Shown in pieces: positions 34,561-43,225 of a stretch of 49,645 nt of DNA; within the stretch, counting starts at the first letter, position 1; the number at the start of each line of letters is the position of its first letter. The translations under genes and the position numbers were made by a program. The stretch is from UBA1765 sp045629945 (lineage in GTDB: Bacteria; Fibrobacterota; Fibrobacteria; Fibrobacterales; Fibrobacteraceae): positions 1-49,645 of the forward strand of contig JAZQSE010000003.1 in the NCBI GenBank assembly GCA_045629945.1. The letters run 5' to 3'. Under the pieces are notes generated by a model. That model saw only the letters and a program-made list of their open reading frames with translations, was not told the origin of the DNA and searched no databases.

Positions 34561-37500
34561 TTACTTCGATGTAGCCGTATAGATGCCATCCCAAGGAGTT
34601 CCAGGCCGAACTGGAGGCGATTTTTTATACTCTTCACAACGTGCAATATAAATAGCTGAAGGCGTTGTTTTGGAACCAGGATCTTTATCTGGGTGATGTG
34701 GCTCTAACAACTCCGCTTCTTTAAAGCATTCTATCGCTTTATCCCATTCTGTATTACAATAAGCCTCTCTGCCCTTTTCCCAAATATCAATTAATTTCTG
34801 AATTTCTTTTGCTTGTTCTGAACCATCGTTTCGCGCTAATAACTCATAAGTCCGTACCGGTTCTGATTTACCAACCACACGTACAATATCTAAAGAACGA
34901 TAAAGGAAAGAATTTGGTTCTAAAAGATTTTTCGTTGTTTCGCTTATCTGGATATAAGCCCCATATTGTTTTGCAGCACTTTCTAAACGAGCCGCCAAAT
35001 TAACGGCATCGCCCATCATGGTATAGTTTTTACGTACAGCAGAGCCCATATTCCCTGTCACAATATCACCAGAATTAATTCCTATCCGCATGTGCATTTC
35101 TTTTACCGGAGTAGGCCATTTATCATTTTCCTGAATCCATTTTTTACGAAGTTCCAATAATTTTTCTTGCATAGAAACAGCCGTTTCACAAGCACTTTGT
35201 GCATGGTTCGGGAGTTTCATCGGGGCGCCAAAAAAGGCTATAATTGCATCCCCTTCGTACTTATCAAGTGTCCCACGATTTTTTAATAAAATATCAGTCA
35301 TTCCCCCCAAATATTCATTCAGCAATTCTACTAAACGAGTCGGGTCCGCTATTTTTTCTGAGAAAGTGGAAAAACCGGCAATATCTGTAAAATAAGCCGT
35401 CAATTCAGATTTTACGCCACCAAGTTGTGGTTTAATTTCTTTGTCAAGCATTTCTTGGATAAGAGCCGGAGAAATGTATTGTTTAAAAGCATCATTCAAA
35501 AATTGTTTGTCTTTTGATTCAAAATAGGTTTTAATGAGCAATGCACTGATTGTCGTAAAAAGTAAAACCAACGTAGGTTCTGCAAAGCCAAGATAAAGCC
35601 CCTTACTAAACGCATAGTTTCCTAAAATAGCTAAAATGGCAACCAGAATAAGAATCCCCGGGAACAAAAAATAATTCCTAAGATAAAGAGCTACCAACGT
35701 ACAGAAAAGCGCAATAAAAACAATTATCAACAATTGCCAATGCCATTCCAAATTCACTAAAAAACGGCCACGTAAAATATTTTCCAAAACACTTGCATGA
35801 ACAAGAACTCCTGGATAATTTTCTTCGTGCGGAGCGGTGACAAAATCAAATAATGCTGTAGCCGCAGACCCTAGAATAAAAATTTTACCTTCATAAAGCC
35901 CTGGGTCTAAACGACGTTTTGCCACATCGTAATAAGAAAGGTGATAAAAACTACGGCGAGCTTTGGCCGTATTAAAACGACTACCATAAGTAATGCGGAA
36001 TTGTCCATTTTCATCTATTGGCACTTTAATGTTTTTACCAAAACGAATTTCATCTCCTTTTTTCAAATAGGCAACATCCGTAATAGAATGGTTTCGAATA
36101 TCACGCAAAACATCATCTGAAAGGATAATGAAATTAGAACGCCATTTTTTCGTAGAAAGATCATAAGAAATATCTAAATCACAAGAAAAACGAACCGGCG
36201 TATTGTTTGGCAAATTAGCAATTGAATCTTTAAAATAATCCAAAACAGAAACTGTATATGTTGAAATAATAGCCTCTTCTTCTTCTTCGCTATCAAACAA
36301 AACAAATTGGTTTTCAACTTCTTCATTTTGTTTAATCGTTATACTTTCCTGGATTTCTATTTCAGTTTTCCCAATGTCTTTTAGTTTATGTTCAGAAAGA
36401 GTAAGTAAAGCAGCACTTAAACGAGGAGTAAGAACTTGCCCATCTAAAATTTCGATTTCATATTCTTCATCATGCCGCGAAACGACAACACGTGTTGCCG
36501 GTTGTAAAAAAGGCATTTGTTCGTCACTTTTTTCTAAATGCTTGTTCTCTTGAAGTTCTTTTAAAAGAGCTCTAAACATCGGGTAAGAAAATTGTGGGTA
36601 TGTACTTTCTAATTTTCCTGAAGACGCGTTTCGAGTAAAACCAAATGGTTGTCCTAAATCCACATATTTTCCTAAATGGATTTTTACATTCTCAGCTTTT
36701 TGACCATAAAGATGCAGAACTGTCGCAAGTGTAAGAGATGGATAAATCTTTGTATATTCAGAGTAAAGTTCTGGATTGGGGAAACGATGAAAAAGAGAAA
36801 TTCTTCTAATAACACCATCTTGGTCTGGGTAAGCGTTTACTGCCCCTGCAGCCACTGCCGCTTCAGAAAGTTCAGGAAAAATATTATCAATTAATTCTTT
36901 TGATTCTATTTTCTCTGGCAAATCTGCTTGAGAAACATCCATTGCATTTTTGGTTTGAATGGCTTGTTGCCATAAAGGTGTACTAAGTCCTTCCCATTGG
37001 GATTTATGTTGGTAAGCACTTCCATTTTCAAAGAGGTAACTGACAACCGTATTTTTATTTTTGACAATTGCATCTAAAAGAACAGAGTCATCGTTAAACG
37101 AATGTTTTAATCTTGTAGCCAAAGAATCCCAGTCTCGACCAGGGATTGCTGTATTTAAAGCCGTTATCGTTTTTTCTGTTTGTTGAGCACCAAAATCGGC
37201 AGTTTTAAAAAGAATATCAAATAAAATGGCAGAAGCTCCACCATCATTCAACGATTTTACAACATCGGCATGAATGTTTCTTGACCATGTATTATAAGGG
37301 CCTAATTTAACCAAAGACGGCTCATCAATATCAACGATATAAATGTTTGGGTCTGCAAGTTGCGAAACCGTAACGCCTTCTGTTTCAACAGTTTCTTCAT
37401 TTTCTGAAGTTAAAGAAGCCCACTTAAATAAGGAATCATAAAAGATATTCTCTAATTTTTCAACCCATTCTGCCACTTGAGGAAAGGGAGTAATAGAAGG

Positions 37501-37605
37501 CGAAGAAAAAAGTACAACAAGAAGTGTCAAAAAAGTACTTGACAACAACGCCGCAAGAATTTTTTTTACAGGTTTCTTTAATTTTATTTTCTTTTTTGAT
37601 TCCAT
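34561..37605 (-). CDS. CHASE2-domain adenylate/guanylate cyclase with C-terminal TPR
   Basis: A class III cyclase of about 1014 residues. One N-terminal membrane helix (ILAALLSSTFLTLLVVLF) is followed by a large CHASE2 sensory domain (DPNIYIVDIDEPSLVKLGPY, GASAILFDILF, PDQDGVIRRISLF, FILGSAATALFDFVTAP) on the outer side. Then come three membrane helices and a cytoplasmic catalytic domain with the metal-binding Asp in YFTDIAGFS (near 740), DKYEGDAIIAFFGAP (near 785), and NYTMMGDAVNLAARLE (near 865). The tail has a TPR-like repeat (EAYCNTEWDKAIECFKEAELLEP). It makes cAMP, or less likely cGMP, in response to an unknown periplasmic cue. ATG 37605 (MESKKKIKLKKP) is preferred to the upstream in-frame start at 37635. 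Confidence 0.9.
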   Translation of the reverse strand: MESKKKIKLKKPVKKILAALLSSTFLTLLVVLFSSPSITPFPQVAEWVEKLENIFYDSLFKWASLTSENEETVETEGVTVSQLADPNIYIVDIDEPSLVKLGPYNTWSRNIHADVVKSLNDGGASAILFDILFKTADFGAQQTEKTITALNTAIPGRDWDSLATRLKHSFNDDSVLLDAIVKNKNTVVSYLFENGSAYQHKSQWEGLSTPLWQQAIQTKNAMDVSQADLPEKIESKELIDNIFPELSEAAVAAGAVNAYPDQDGVIRRISLFHRFPNPELYSEYTKIYPSLTLATVLHLYGQKAENVKIHLGKYVDLGQPFGFTRNASSGKLESTYPQFSYPMFRALLKELQENKHLEKSDEQMPFLQPATRVVVSRHDEEYEIEILDGQVLTPRLSAALLTLSEHKLKDIGKTEIEIQESITIKQNEEVENQFVLFDSEEEEEAIISTYTVSVLDYFKDSIANLPNNTPVRFSCDLDISYDLSTKKWRSNFIILSDDVLRDIRNHSITDVAYLKKGDEIRFGKNIKVPIDENGQFRITYGSRFNTAKARRSFYHLSYYDVAKRRLDPGLYEGKIFILGSAATALFDFVTAPHEENYPGVLVHASVLENILRGRFLVNLEWHWQLLIIVFIALFCTLVALYLRNYFLFPGILILVAILAILGNYAFSKGLYLGFAEPTLVLLFTTISALLIKTYFESKDKQFLNDAFKQYISPALIQEMLDKEIKPQLGGVKSELTAYFTDIAGFSTFSEKIADPTRLVELLNEYLGGMTDILLKNRGTLDKYEGDAIIAFFGAPMKLPNHAQSACETAVSMQEKLLELRKKWIQENDKWPTPVKEMHMRIGINSGDIVTGNMGSAVRKNYTMMGDAVNLAARLESAAKQYGAYIQISETTKNLLEPNSFLYRSLDIVRVVGKSEPVRTYELLARNDGSEQAKEIQKLIDIWEKGREAYCNTEWDKAIECFKEAELLEPHHPDKDPGSKTTPSAIYIARCEEYKKSPPVRPGTPWDGIYTATSK

Positions 37606-37628
37606 ACAGAAAAAATAATTAAAGAAAC

Positions 37629-37666
37629 AAAACAAAAAAGCCTATTACTTTGTGTAATAGGCTTTT
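37629..37666 (-). terminator. Hairpin terminator just upstream of the cyclase gene
   Basis: A 13-bp stem (37636-37648 with 37654-37666, AAAAGCCTATTAC and its complement) is followed on the minus strand by CTTTTTTGTTTTG. It ends only about 30 bases before the cyclase ATG, so either it stops read-through from adk and the repeat block, or it acts as an attenuator in the cyclase leader. Confidence 0.85.
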
Positions 37667-37707
37667 CTAAGTTCTATTTATAAAAACTTAAAGCGTTCAA
37701 AATGAAA

Positions 37708-38168
37708 GTCTTAGCGATCGGCTATGCCTGATTGCAAACAAGTCCCTTGTCATTGCCTGTTCTACACTTGCCCCAAACTTCTCACTTGCGAGCGAACTTG
37801 CCCGCAGTTCTTGTTGCGAACGAACTTGCCCGAGAACCTTGTCATTGCGATGAAGTGAAACGACAGAAGCAATCTTTTTGCAAGCAGCACTTGTTTTTGG
37901 ATTACTTCGCTACGCTCGTAATGACAAAAACCAAGATGGCCACACTACGTTCGCGATGACAATCCTGAACATGTTACTGTGAGCCGTGCAGAATAAACGG
38001 CGCAGCACTCGCTTATAGGGTTTTAAAGAAACTCTTGGCGCTCGGTCATGTCAGATTGAGCAAGCTCATCTGCCGCGACTCTCGCTTATAGACTTTTGAA
38101 GAAACTCTTGGCGCTCGGCTATGCCAACTCGCACAAGTGCGGTTGGCGCAGCACTCGCTTATAGGGTT
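37708..38168. repeat. Palindromic repeat block D, with 73-bp tandem units
   Basis: Family 1 palindromes lie at 37844-37873 (ATTGC/GCAAT) and 37901-37922 (ATTAC/GTAAT), with a mismatched one at 37936-37957. Family 2 forms a tandem: CTCGCTTATAG occurs at 38008, 38081 and 38154, exactly 73 bases apart. The first half of each unit is constant (AAGAAACTCTTGGCGCTCGG), the second half is an unrelated hairpin in each. A degenerate family 2 piece (TTAGCGATCGGCTATGCC) lies at 37711. The right end runs into the last codons of adk. No gene is seen between 37667 and 38158. Confidence 0.88.
38008..38164. repeat. Family 2 tandem array, two full 73-bp units and a partial third
   Basis: Unit 1 (38008-38080) and unit 2 (38081-38153) share about 38 bases at the left with three mismatches. 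The right parts fold as CAGAT-T-GAGC-AA-GCTC-ATCTG and CCAAC-T-CGCAC-AA-GTGCG-GTTGG, the same layout with different bases. The partial third copy (38154-38164) contains the adk stop codon. Confidence 0.88.
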
Positions 38169-38755
38169 TTCATAAACTTGACATAAGCGGCAAGAGTGTC
38201 ACAGAATACTTCATCTGGAGTATTGTCGCCAACAATGTGAGTTACGATAGCTGGGTCATACTTTTCAAGAACAGCTGCTGTTTTTGAACGGTATTCTTCA
38301 AGACGGCGTTTAATGATAGATTCATCAGCGTCATCTTTTCTGCCTTCAATTTTTGCACGATTCAAAAGGCGAGCTACAATTGTTTCGTCATTTGTAATAT
38401 CAAGTACAAAAACGTGTTTTACATCAACGATTGGCTTAATCAAATCAACTTGATCTGGAGTGCGTGGAATACCGTCTAAAAGAAGCATATCTTTATCTGG
38501 ATTTAATTTATTGGTATCCACTAATCCATTGATAAATCTTTGGAAAATTTGAACTGTTGCTTCATCTGGAACAAGCATACCTTTGCTAGAATAAGAAGCA
38601 AGGAGCTGACCATTTTCACTAGACGGAGCAATTCCACGGAAAATATCACCAGTAGAAAGATGCTTTAAACTAGTAGTTGCTGCAAGCTTTGCACCAACGG
38701 TACCTTTACCAGAACCTGGAGCACCAAAAATAAGAACTGCTGGAATTTGTGCCAT
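38159..38755 (-). CDS. adk: Adenylate kinase
   Basis: The enzyme converts ATP and AMP to two ADP. The 198 residues carry the P-loop GAPGSGKGT (11-19), LSTGDIFRG, the DGIPRTPDQ block (most homologues have DGFPRT), a short lid region (LLNRAKIEGRKDDADE) and the IIKRRLEEYRSKT end region. The short lid fits the small-variant class. The gene follows clpC by 30 bases and is the last of the lysS-lol-clpC-adk run. Its TAA is supplied by a copy of the family 2 repeat (CTATAAGCGAG on the minus strand), so the final residues TL are coded at the repeat edge. Confidence 0.94.
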   Translation of the reverse strand: MAQIPAVLIFGAPGSGKGTVGAKLAATTSLKHLSTGDIFRGIAPSSENGQLLASYSSKGMLVPDEATVQIFQRFINGLVDTNKLNPDKDMLLLDGIPRTPDQVDLIKPIVDVKHVFVLDITNDETIVARLLNRAKIEGRKDDADESIIKRRLEEYRSKTAAVLEKYDPAIVTHIVGDNTPDEVFCDTLAAYVKFMKTL

Positions 38756-38785
38756 ATTTTTATCCTTTTTGTTTATTGTGAAATT

Positions 38786-41272
38786 CTATGCCGATGGTAG
38801 GGCTTCTGATTTAAAATCAAGTTTTCCTTCAAGAACATCTACCGTTATTGTTGAAAAATCTGAAAATTCTCCGACAAGTAAACCTTCTGCAATTGGGTCT
38901 TCTATATACTGTTGCAAAGCCCGACGAATAGGGCGAGCACCGAGAGCCGGGTCATAGCATTGTTCAACGATATAAAGCTTAGCTTCTTGAGAAACTTCTA
39001 ACATTATACCGCGTTCAGAAAGGTAATTTTGTAATAAAGACAACTGGATATCCACAACAGAAACCAATTCTTCTTTAGAAAGACAACGGAACACAATCTG
39101 ATCGTCAATACGATTCAAAAGTTCTGGAACAAAAGCTCTTTTCACTTCATCTCGAATCGAGGCTTCCATTCTTTCATATTCTTCGCCTTCACCCGTTTTG
39201 GTAAAGCCCATTCCACCACGATGGCGTATTTCTCTTGCACCCACATTTGATGTCATAATGATTATCGTATTTTTAAAATTAATACGACGGCCATAAGAAT
39301 CCGTTAAAATTCCATCATCTAAAATCTGAAGGAGCAAATTATAAACATCCGGGTGAGCTTTTTCAATTTCATCTAAAAGAATCAAGGAATAAGGACGCTT
39401 GCGAACTTTTTCTGTTAATTGTCCACCATTAGATTCAAAACCTACATAACCTGGAGGAGCGCCTATCAAGCGAGATATGCTATGTTTTTCCATATACTCA
39501 CTCATGTCTATTCGAATCATAGATTCTTCTGAACCAAAAAGATTTTCACAGAGCACTTTAGCCAGTTCAGTTTTACCGACACCTGTCGGGCCTAAAAAGA
39601 GAAAACTCCCCAACGGCCTTTTTGTATTGCGAATGCCAGCACGTGAACGCCTGATAGCTTTAACAACTGCTTTTACAGCATAATCCTGACCAATAATACG
39701 CTTTTTAATATCAGAATCTAATTGTAAAAGTTTTTGAGTTTCTTCTGCCGCTAAACGAGTTACCGGAACTCCAGAAATCTGACTGATGACATCGCGAATG
39801 GTATCTTTATCCACGACAAGAGTTTCATTCTTTTTATGCTCTTCCCATTCTTTACGTGTATTCGCTAACTCTATTTTTAATTTTTCAATTTTATCACGAT
39901 AATCTGCAGCCAGTTCAAAATTTTGCGCGGCTACGGCATCATCTTTTTTGACAGAGCATTCATCACATTCCCGTTCTAATTCACGGATTGCTGGTGGCGT
40001 TGCAAGGCTATTTAAACGGATACGAGCTCCTGCTTCATCGAGAATATCAATCGCTTTATCCGGCAAAAAACGTTCGTTAATATAACGTTCAGAATACACC
40101 ACTGCATCGCGGATAGCATCATCTGTATAAATAACTTTATGATGCGCTTCGTATTGTGGACGAAGTCCATTTAAAATTTCAATAGATTCTTCTGTTGTCG
40201 GAGGACTTACAATAATACGTTGGAATCGTCTTTCTAATGCAGCATCTTTTTCAATATATTTGCGGTATTCGTCTAATGTTGTGGCTCCAATACACTGGAG
40301 TTCACCACGAGCAAGAGCCGGTTTAAAAATATTAGAAGCATCTAAAGCGCCGTCAGCTCCACCGCCAGCCCCAACAATTGTATGGAGCTCGTCGATAAAC
40401 AAAATAATCGAATTATCAGAGCGTTGGAGTTCTGCAATAAGGCCTTTCACGCGTTCTTCAAATTGCCCACGGTATTTGGTTCCTGCAACCATTGCCGCCA
40501 CATCTAAAGAAATAACGCGTTTATTTTCCAAAATTTCCGGAATTTTTTTCTGTACAATTTTTTGAGCTAAGCCTTCCACAACAGCAGTTTTTCCAACACC
40601 TGGTTCACCAATCAAAGCCGGATTATTTTTCTTTCTTCTAGAAAGCACTTGTATCAAGCGTTCTATTTCTTCTGTTCTGCCAATAATCGGGTCTAACTTC
40701 CCTTGGCGAGCAAGTTCTGTAAGGTCTCTACCAAAATGACTTAGAACTGGTGTTTTCGTTTTAGTAGAGCGCTGAGATTTTCCCATTTGATTCTGGAATT
40801 GCTGTGATTGAAACTTTCCTTCTTCGGCTTCTTTTTTTATTTCTTCTAAAGCAGCTTCTACCGCTTCATAAGTCACATTATACTTTGAAAGCGTAGCGAC
40901 TGCAGGAGAATCCTCTACTTTCAAAAGAGCTAACAAAAGGTGAGACGTTTCAAGAATTGAACAACCTCTTTGTTTTGCTTCCTCTGCAGATTTCTGAACA
41001 ACAGCTTTACTTCTCGGTGAAAATTCAATCATCAGAGAAGATTTCGTGATAGTGTCACCATTTTCAGCCAACGACCTTTCAATATCTTCTTCCATTGCGT
41101 CAAGGTCAACCCCCAACCTAAGAAGAATATTTGCCGCAATATTTGCTCGTTCTTTAATGAGTGCTAAAAGTAAAAATTCACTACCTAGCATTTCACAGCC
41201 AGATTTTGCGGCTAAGTTTCTGGCCTGTGTCATTACTTTTTTATAACCTTCAGAAAAATTCCCGCGTTTCAT
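38786..41272 (-). CDS. clpC: ATP-dependent Clp protease ATP-binding subunit, ClpC type
   Basis: An 828-residue AAA+ unfoldase that feeds substrates to ClpP. The N-terminal double Clp_N repeat (GCEMLGSEFLLLALIKE; SILETSHLLLALLKV) is followed by the first AAA+ domain (GEPGVGKT near 221, DELHTIVGAG), a UVR-type linker (AVAAQNFELAADYRDKIEKL, near 440-465) that marks ClpC rather than ClpA or ClpB, the second AAA+ domain (GPTGVGKT near 561, LLDEIEKAHPDVYNLLLQ) and the C-terminal ClpB_D2-small part (LGARPIRRALQQYIEDPIAE). It starts three bases after the lolD-like gene stops. Confidence 0.93.
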   Translation of the reverse strand: MKRGNFSEGYKKVMTQARNLAAKSGCEMLGSEFLLLALIKERANIAANILLRLGVDLDAMEEDIERSLAENGDTITKSSLMIEFSPRSKAVVQKSAEEAKQRGCSILETSHLLLALLKVEDSPAVATLSKYNVTYEAVEAALEEIKKEAEEGKFQSQQFQNQMGKSQRSTKTKTPVLSHFGRDLTELARQGKLDPIIGRTEEIERLIQVLSRRKKNNPALIGEPGVGKTAVVEGLAQKIVQKKIPEILENKRVISLDVAAMVAGTKYRGQFEERVKGLIAELQRSDNSIILFIDELHTIVGAGGGADGALDASNIFKPALARGELQCIGATTLDEYRKYIEKDAALERRFQRIIVSPPTTEESIEILNGLRPQYEAHHKVIYTDDAIRDAVVYSERYINERFLPDKAIDILDEAGARIRLNSLATPPAIRELERECDECSVKKDDAVAAQNFELAADYRDKIEKLKIELANTRKEWEEHKKNETLVVDKDTIRDVISQISGVPVTRLAAEETQKLLQLDSDIKKRIIGQDYAVKAVVKAIRRSRAGIRNTKRPLGSFLFLGPTGVGKTELAKVLCENLFGSEESMIRIDMSEYMEKHSISRLIGAPPGYVGFESNGGQLTEKVRKRPYSLILLDEIEKAHPDVYNLLLQILDDGILTDSYGRRINFKNTIIIMTSNVGAREIRHRGGMGFTKTGEGEEYERMEASIRDEVKRAFVPELLNRIDDQIVFRCLSKEELVSVVDIQLSLLQNYLSERGIMLEVSQEAKLYIVEQCYDPALGARPIRRALQQYIEDPIAEGLLVGEFSDFSTITVDVLEGKLDFKSEALPSA

Positions 41273-41275
41273 ACA

Positions 41276-41965
41276 CTAACCTACCTTTTCTGAAATTTTC
41301 CCATGAGTCATAATATAACGCTTTGAAGCACAATTTGCCAAGCGTTCATCATGCGTTACAACCAAAAAAGTCTGATTAAATTCTTTATTCAACTTTGAAA
41401 AAAGTTCATTTAACATTTCTGCATTCTTTTCATCTAGATTACCGCTAGGCTCGTCAGCTAAAACAATAGCAGGTTCGTTCATTAAAGCTCTAGCAACAGC
41501 CACTCTTTGGCGTTCTCCACCAGAAAGTTCTCTAGGTAAATGTTTCAAACGATCTTTTAACCCAACGGTTTCAAGTAAATACATTGCTCTATCTTTTATT
41601 TCTGCAAAAGATTTTTCGTTTAAGATTCTTGCAGGGACACAAACGTTTTCAAAAGCCGTAAATTCAGAAAGCAAATGATGGAACTGGAAAACAAAACCTA
41701 TATGCTTACGATGGTAAGCATCTTTTTCTTCAGAAGTCGCCCGTGAAAAATTTTTACCATAAAAGAGAATTTCTCCAGACGTAGGCGTATCCAAAAGGCC
41801 AATCAAATTCAAAAATGTTGACTTTCCAGAACCAGAAGCTCCTGTTAAAACCGCAAATTCACCTTGTTTCAAAGAAAAATCCACGCCATTTAAAATAGAA
41901 AGGGCTTCGCCAGTTTCTTCAAAAACTCTTGTAAGATTTTTGGTTTCTAAAATAAAATCACTCAT
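41276..41965 (-). CDS. lolD: ABC transporter ATPase, LolD-like
   Basis: The 229-residue ATPase carries Walker A GASGSGKST, the Q-loop FVFQFHHLLSEFTAFENV typical of LolD, the signature LSGGERQRVAVARAL and Walker B IVLADEPSGNLDE, with the H-loop VVTHDERLA. It should power release of lipoproteins from the inner membrane to LolA together with the LolC/E-type permease encoded just upstream; the two genes overlap by eight bases. Other MacB-like roles are less likely in this setting. Confidence 0.88.
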   Translation of the reverse strand: MSDFILETKNLTRVFEETGEALSILNGVDFSLKQGEFAVLTGASGSGKSTFLNLIGLLDTPTSGEILFYGKNFSRATSEEKDAYHRKHIGFVFQFHHLLSEFTAFENVCVPARILNEKSFAEIKDRAMYLLETVGLKDRLKHLPRELSGGERQRVAVARALMNEPAIVLADEPSGNLDEKNAEMLNELFSKLNKEFNQTFLVVTHDERLANCASKRYIMTHGKISEKVG

Positions 41966-43205
41966 GACGAATTGCCCCCACAGGATCTAAACGACTAGCT
42001 TTCCAAGCAGGAAGTAATGTCGCTAAAACGCAAAGTGCTATTCCTATAACAAAAATCACAACCACATCTAAAAAGTGAACTTGTACTGGAAAATAAGGCA
42101 AAACATAAACATCACCGGGGAGAGTAATAAACCTGTATTTTTCTTGTAACAGACAAAGTAATAAACCAAAAGAGCCACCAAGCAATGTTCCGCCCACGCC
42201 AATAAAAGAGCCCATCAGCATAAACACACGCATAACAGCAGCTTTTGAAAATCCCATACTCCGTAAAATCCCGATTTCTTTTGTTTTATCAATAACAACC
42301 ATTATCAAAGAACTGATAATATTAAACGCCGCCACAAGAATTATCAAACAAATAACCGCTGCGACAATGAATTTTTCATAATTCATCCATTTAAGCAAAG
42401 TAATGTTTTTTGTTTTCCAATCAAGCGCATAATAAGAAACAGAAAGTGATTCAGAAAGTTTTGTTACCGTTTCTGATGCTTTCCAAAAATCTTTTACGCG
42501 AATTTGTAGCCCGGTCACTTTATCGCCGATTCCAAGAAGTTTTTGCATTTCAGGAATCCCAACATAAACCAGGTTTGCATCATATTCATACATTCCAGTT
42601 TCAAAAATGCCGCTAACCACAGCTTGCATCATTTTAGGGCCGCCAGAAGCAAGCATTGCATCTGGACTCTGGAATGTCTGTAATACAATTTTATCGCCCA
42701 CAACAACGCGTAAACGATTTGCAAGACCAATACCTAAAATAACTCCTGGCCTTAAAGTGCCCCCCATATCAGGCAGACTATCTACTGAATAATGTCCCCA
42801 ACGAATTTTCTGGTGAATATCCACCACTTGTTTAGAACGTTCTGGGTCAATCCCATAAATAACCACCCCATCGTTTACTTTACGAGAACTTATTCCCATT
42901 TTATAAACGAGATAGGGAGCAACAGCCACTACAGTAGAATCGGCTTTCTTAACTTCTGAAATCAATTCTTCGTAAGCACCAAATGGTTCACCATCATAAC
43001 TCAAAACATCAACATGCGCATCTTTACCAATCATCTGAGCGGTAACTTCTTCTTCAAAGCCATTTACAGCTGCTAAAGCTACAACAAGCGCAAAAACCCC
43101 AATGCTCACTCCAAGCAAACTAAAAATGCCAATCAATGAAACAAAAAGGCTTTTACGCTGAGCGCCAAGATAACGAAATGCAATCAACCATTCAAGTTTA
43201 TTCAT
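41958..43205 (-). CDS. Lipoprotein-releasing ABC transporter permease, LolC/LolE family
   Basis: A 415-residue inner-membrane protein. An N-terminal membrane helix (FVSLIGIFSLLGVSIGVFALVVALAAVNGF) is followed by a large periplasmic domain (about 60-270) and three more helices, the last region containing KTKEIGILRSMGFSKAAVMRVFML, the FtsX-type coupling motif. It matches LolC/LolE in length and topology; only one permease gene is present here, as in many non-proteobacteria. It overlaps the lolD-like gene by eight bases and follows lysS by 20. Confidence 0.88.
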   Translation of the reverse strand: MNKLEWLIAFRYLGAQRKSLFVSLIGIFSLLGVSIGVFALVVALAAVNGFEEEVTAQMIGKDAHVDVLSYDGEPFGAYEELISEVKKADSTVVAVAPYLVYKMGISSRKVNDGVVIYGIDPERSKQVVDIHQKIRWGHYSVDSLPDMGGTLRPGVILGIGLANRLRVVVGDKIVLQTFQSPDAMLASGGPKMMQAVVSGIFETGMYEYDANLVYVGIPEMQKLLGIGDKVTGLQIRVKDFWKASETVTKLSESLSVSYYALDWKTKNITLLKWMNYEKFIVAAVICLIILVAAFNIISSLIMVVIDKTKEIGILRSMGFSKAAVMRVFMLMGSFIGVGGTLLGGSFGLLLCLLQEKYRFITLPGDVYVLPYFPVQVHFLDVVVIFVIGIALCVLATLLPAWKASRLDPVGAIRHE

Positions 43206-43225
43206 GGTTACACCAATTCAAAAAA

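Noticed and set aside
37732..37959. Open frame in block D
   Set aside because: It is a translation of family 1 repeats, with low-complexity content.
38008..38164. CRISPR array
   Set aside because: The 73-bp units have a 38-base constant part and palindromic variable parts, only two full units, and no cas genes; spacers would not fold on themselves.
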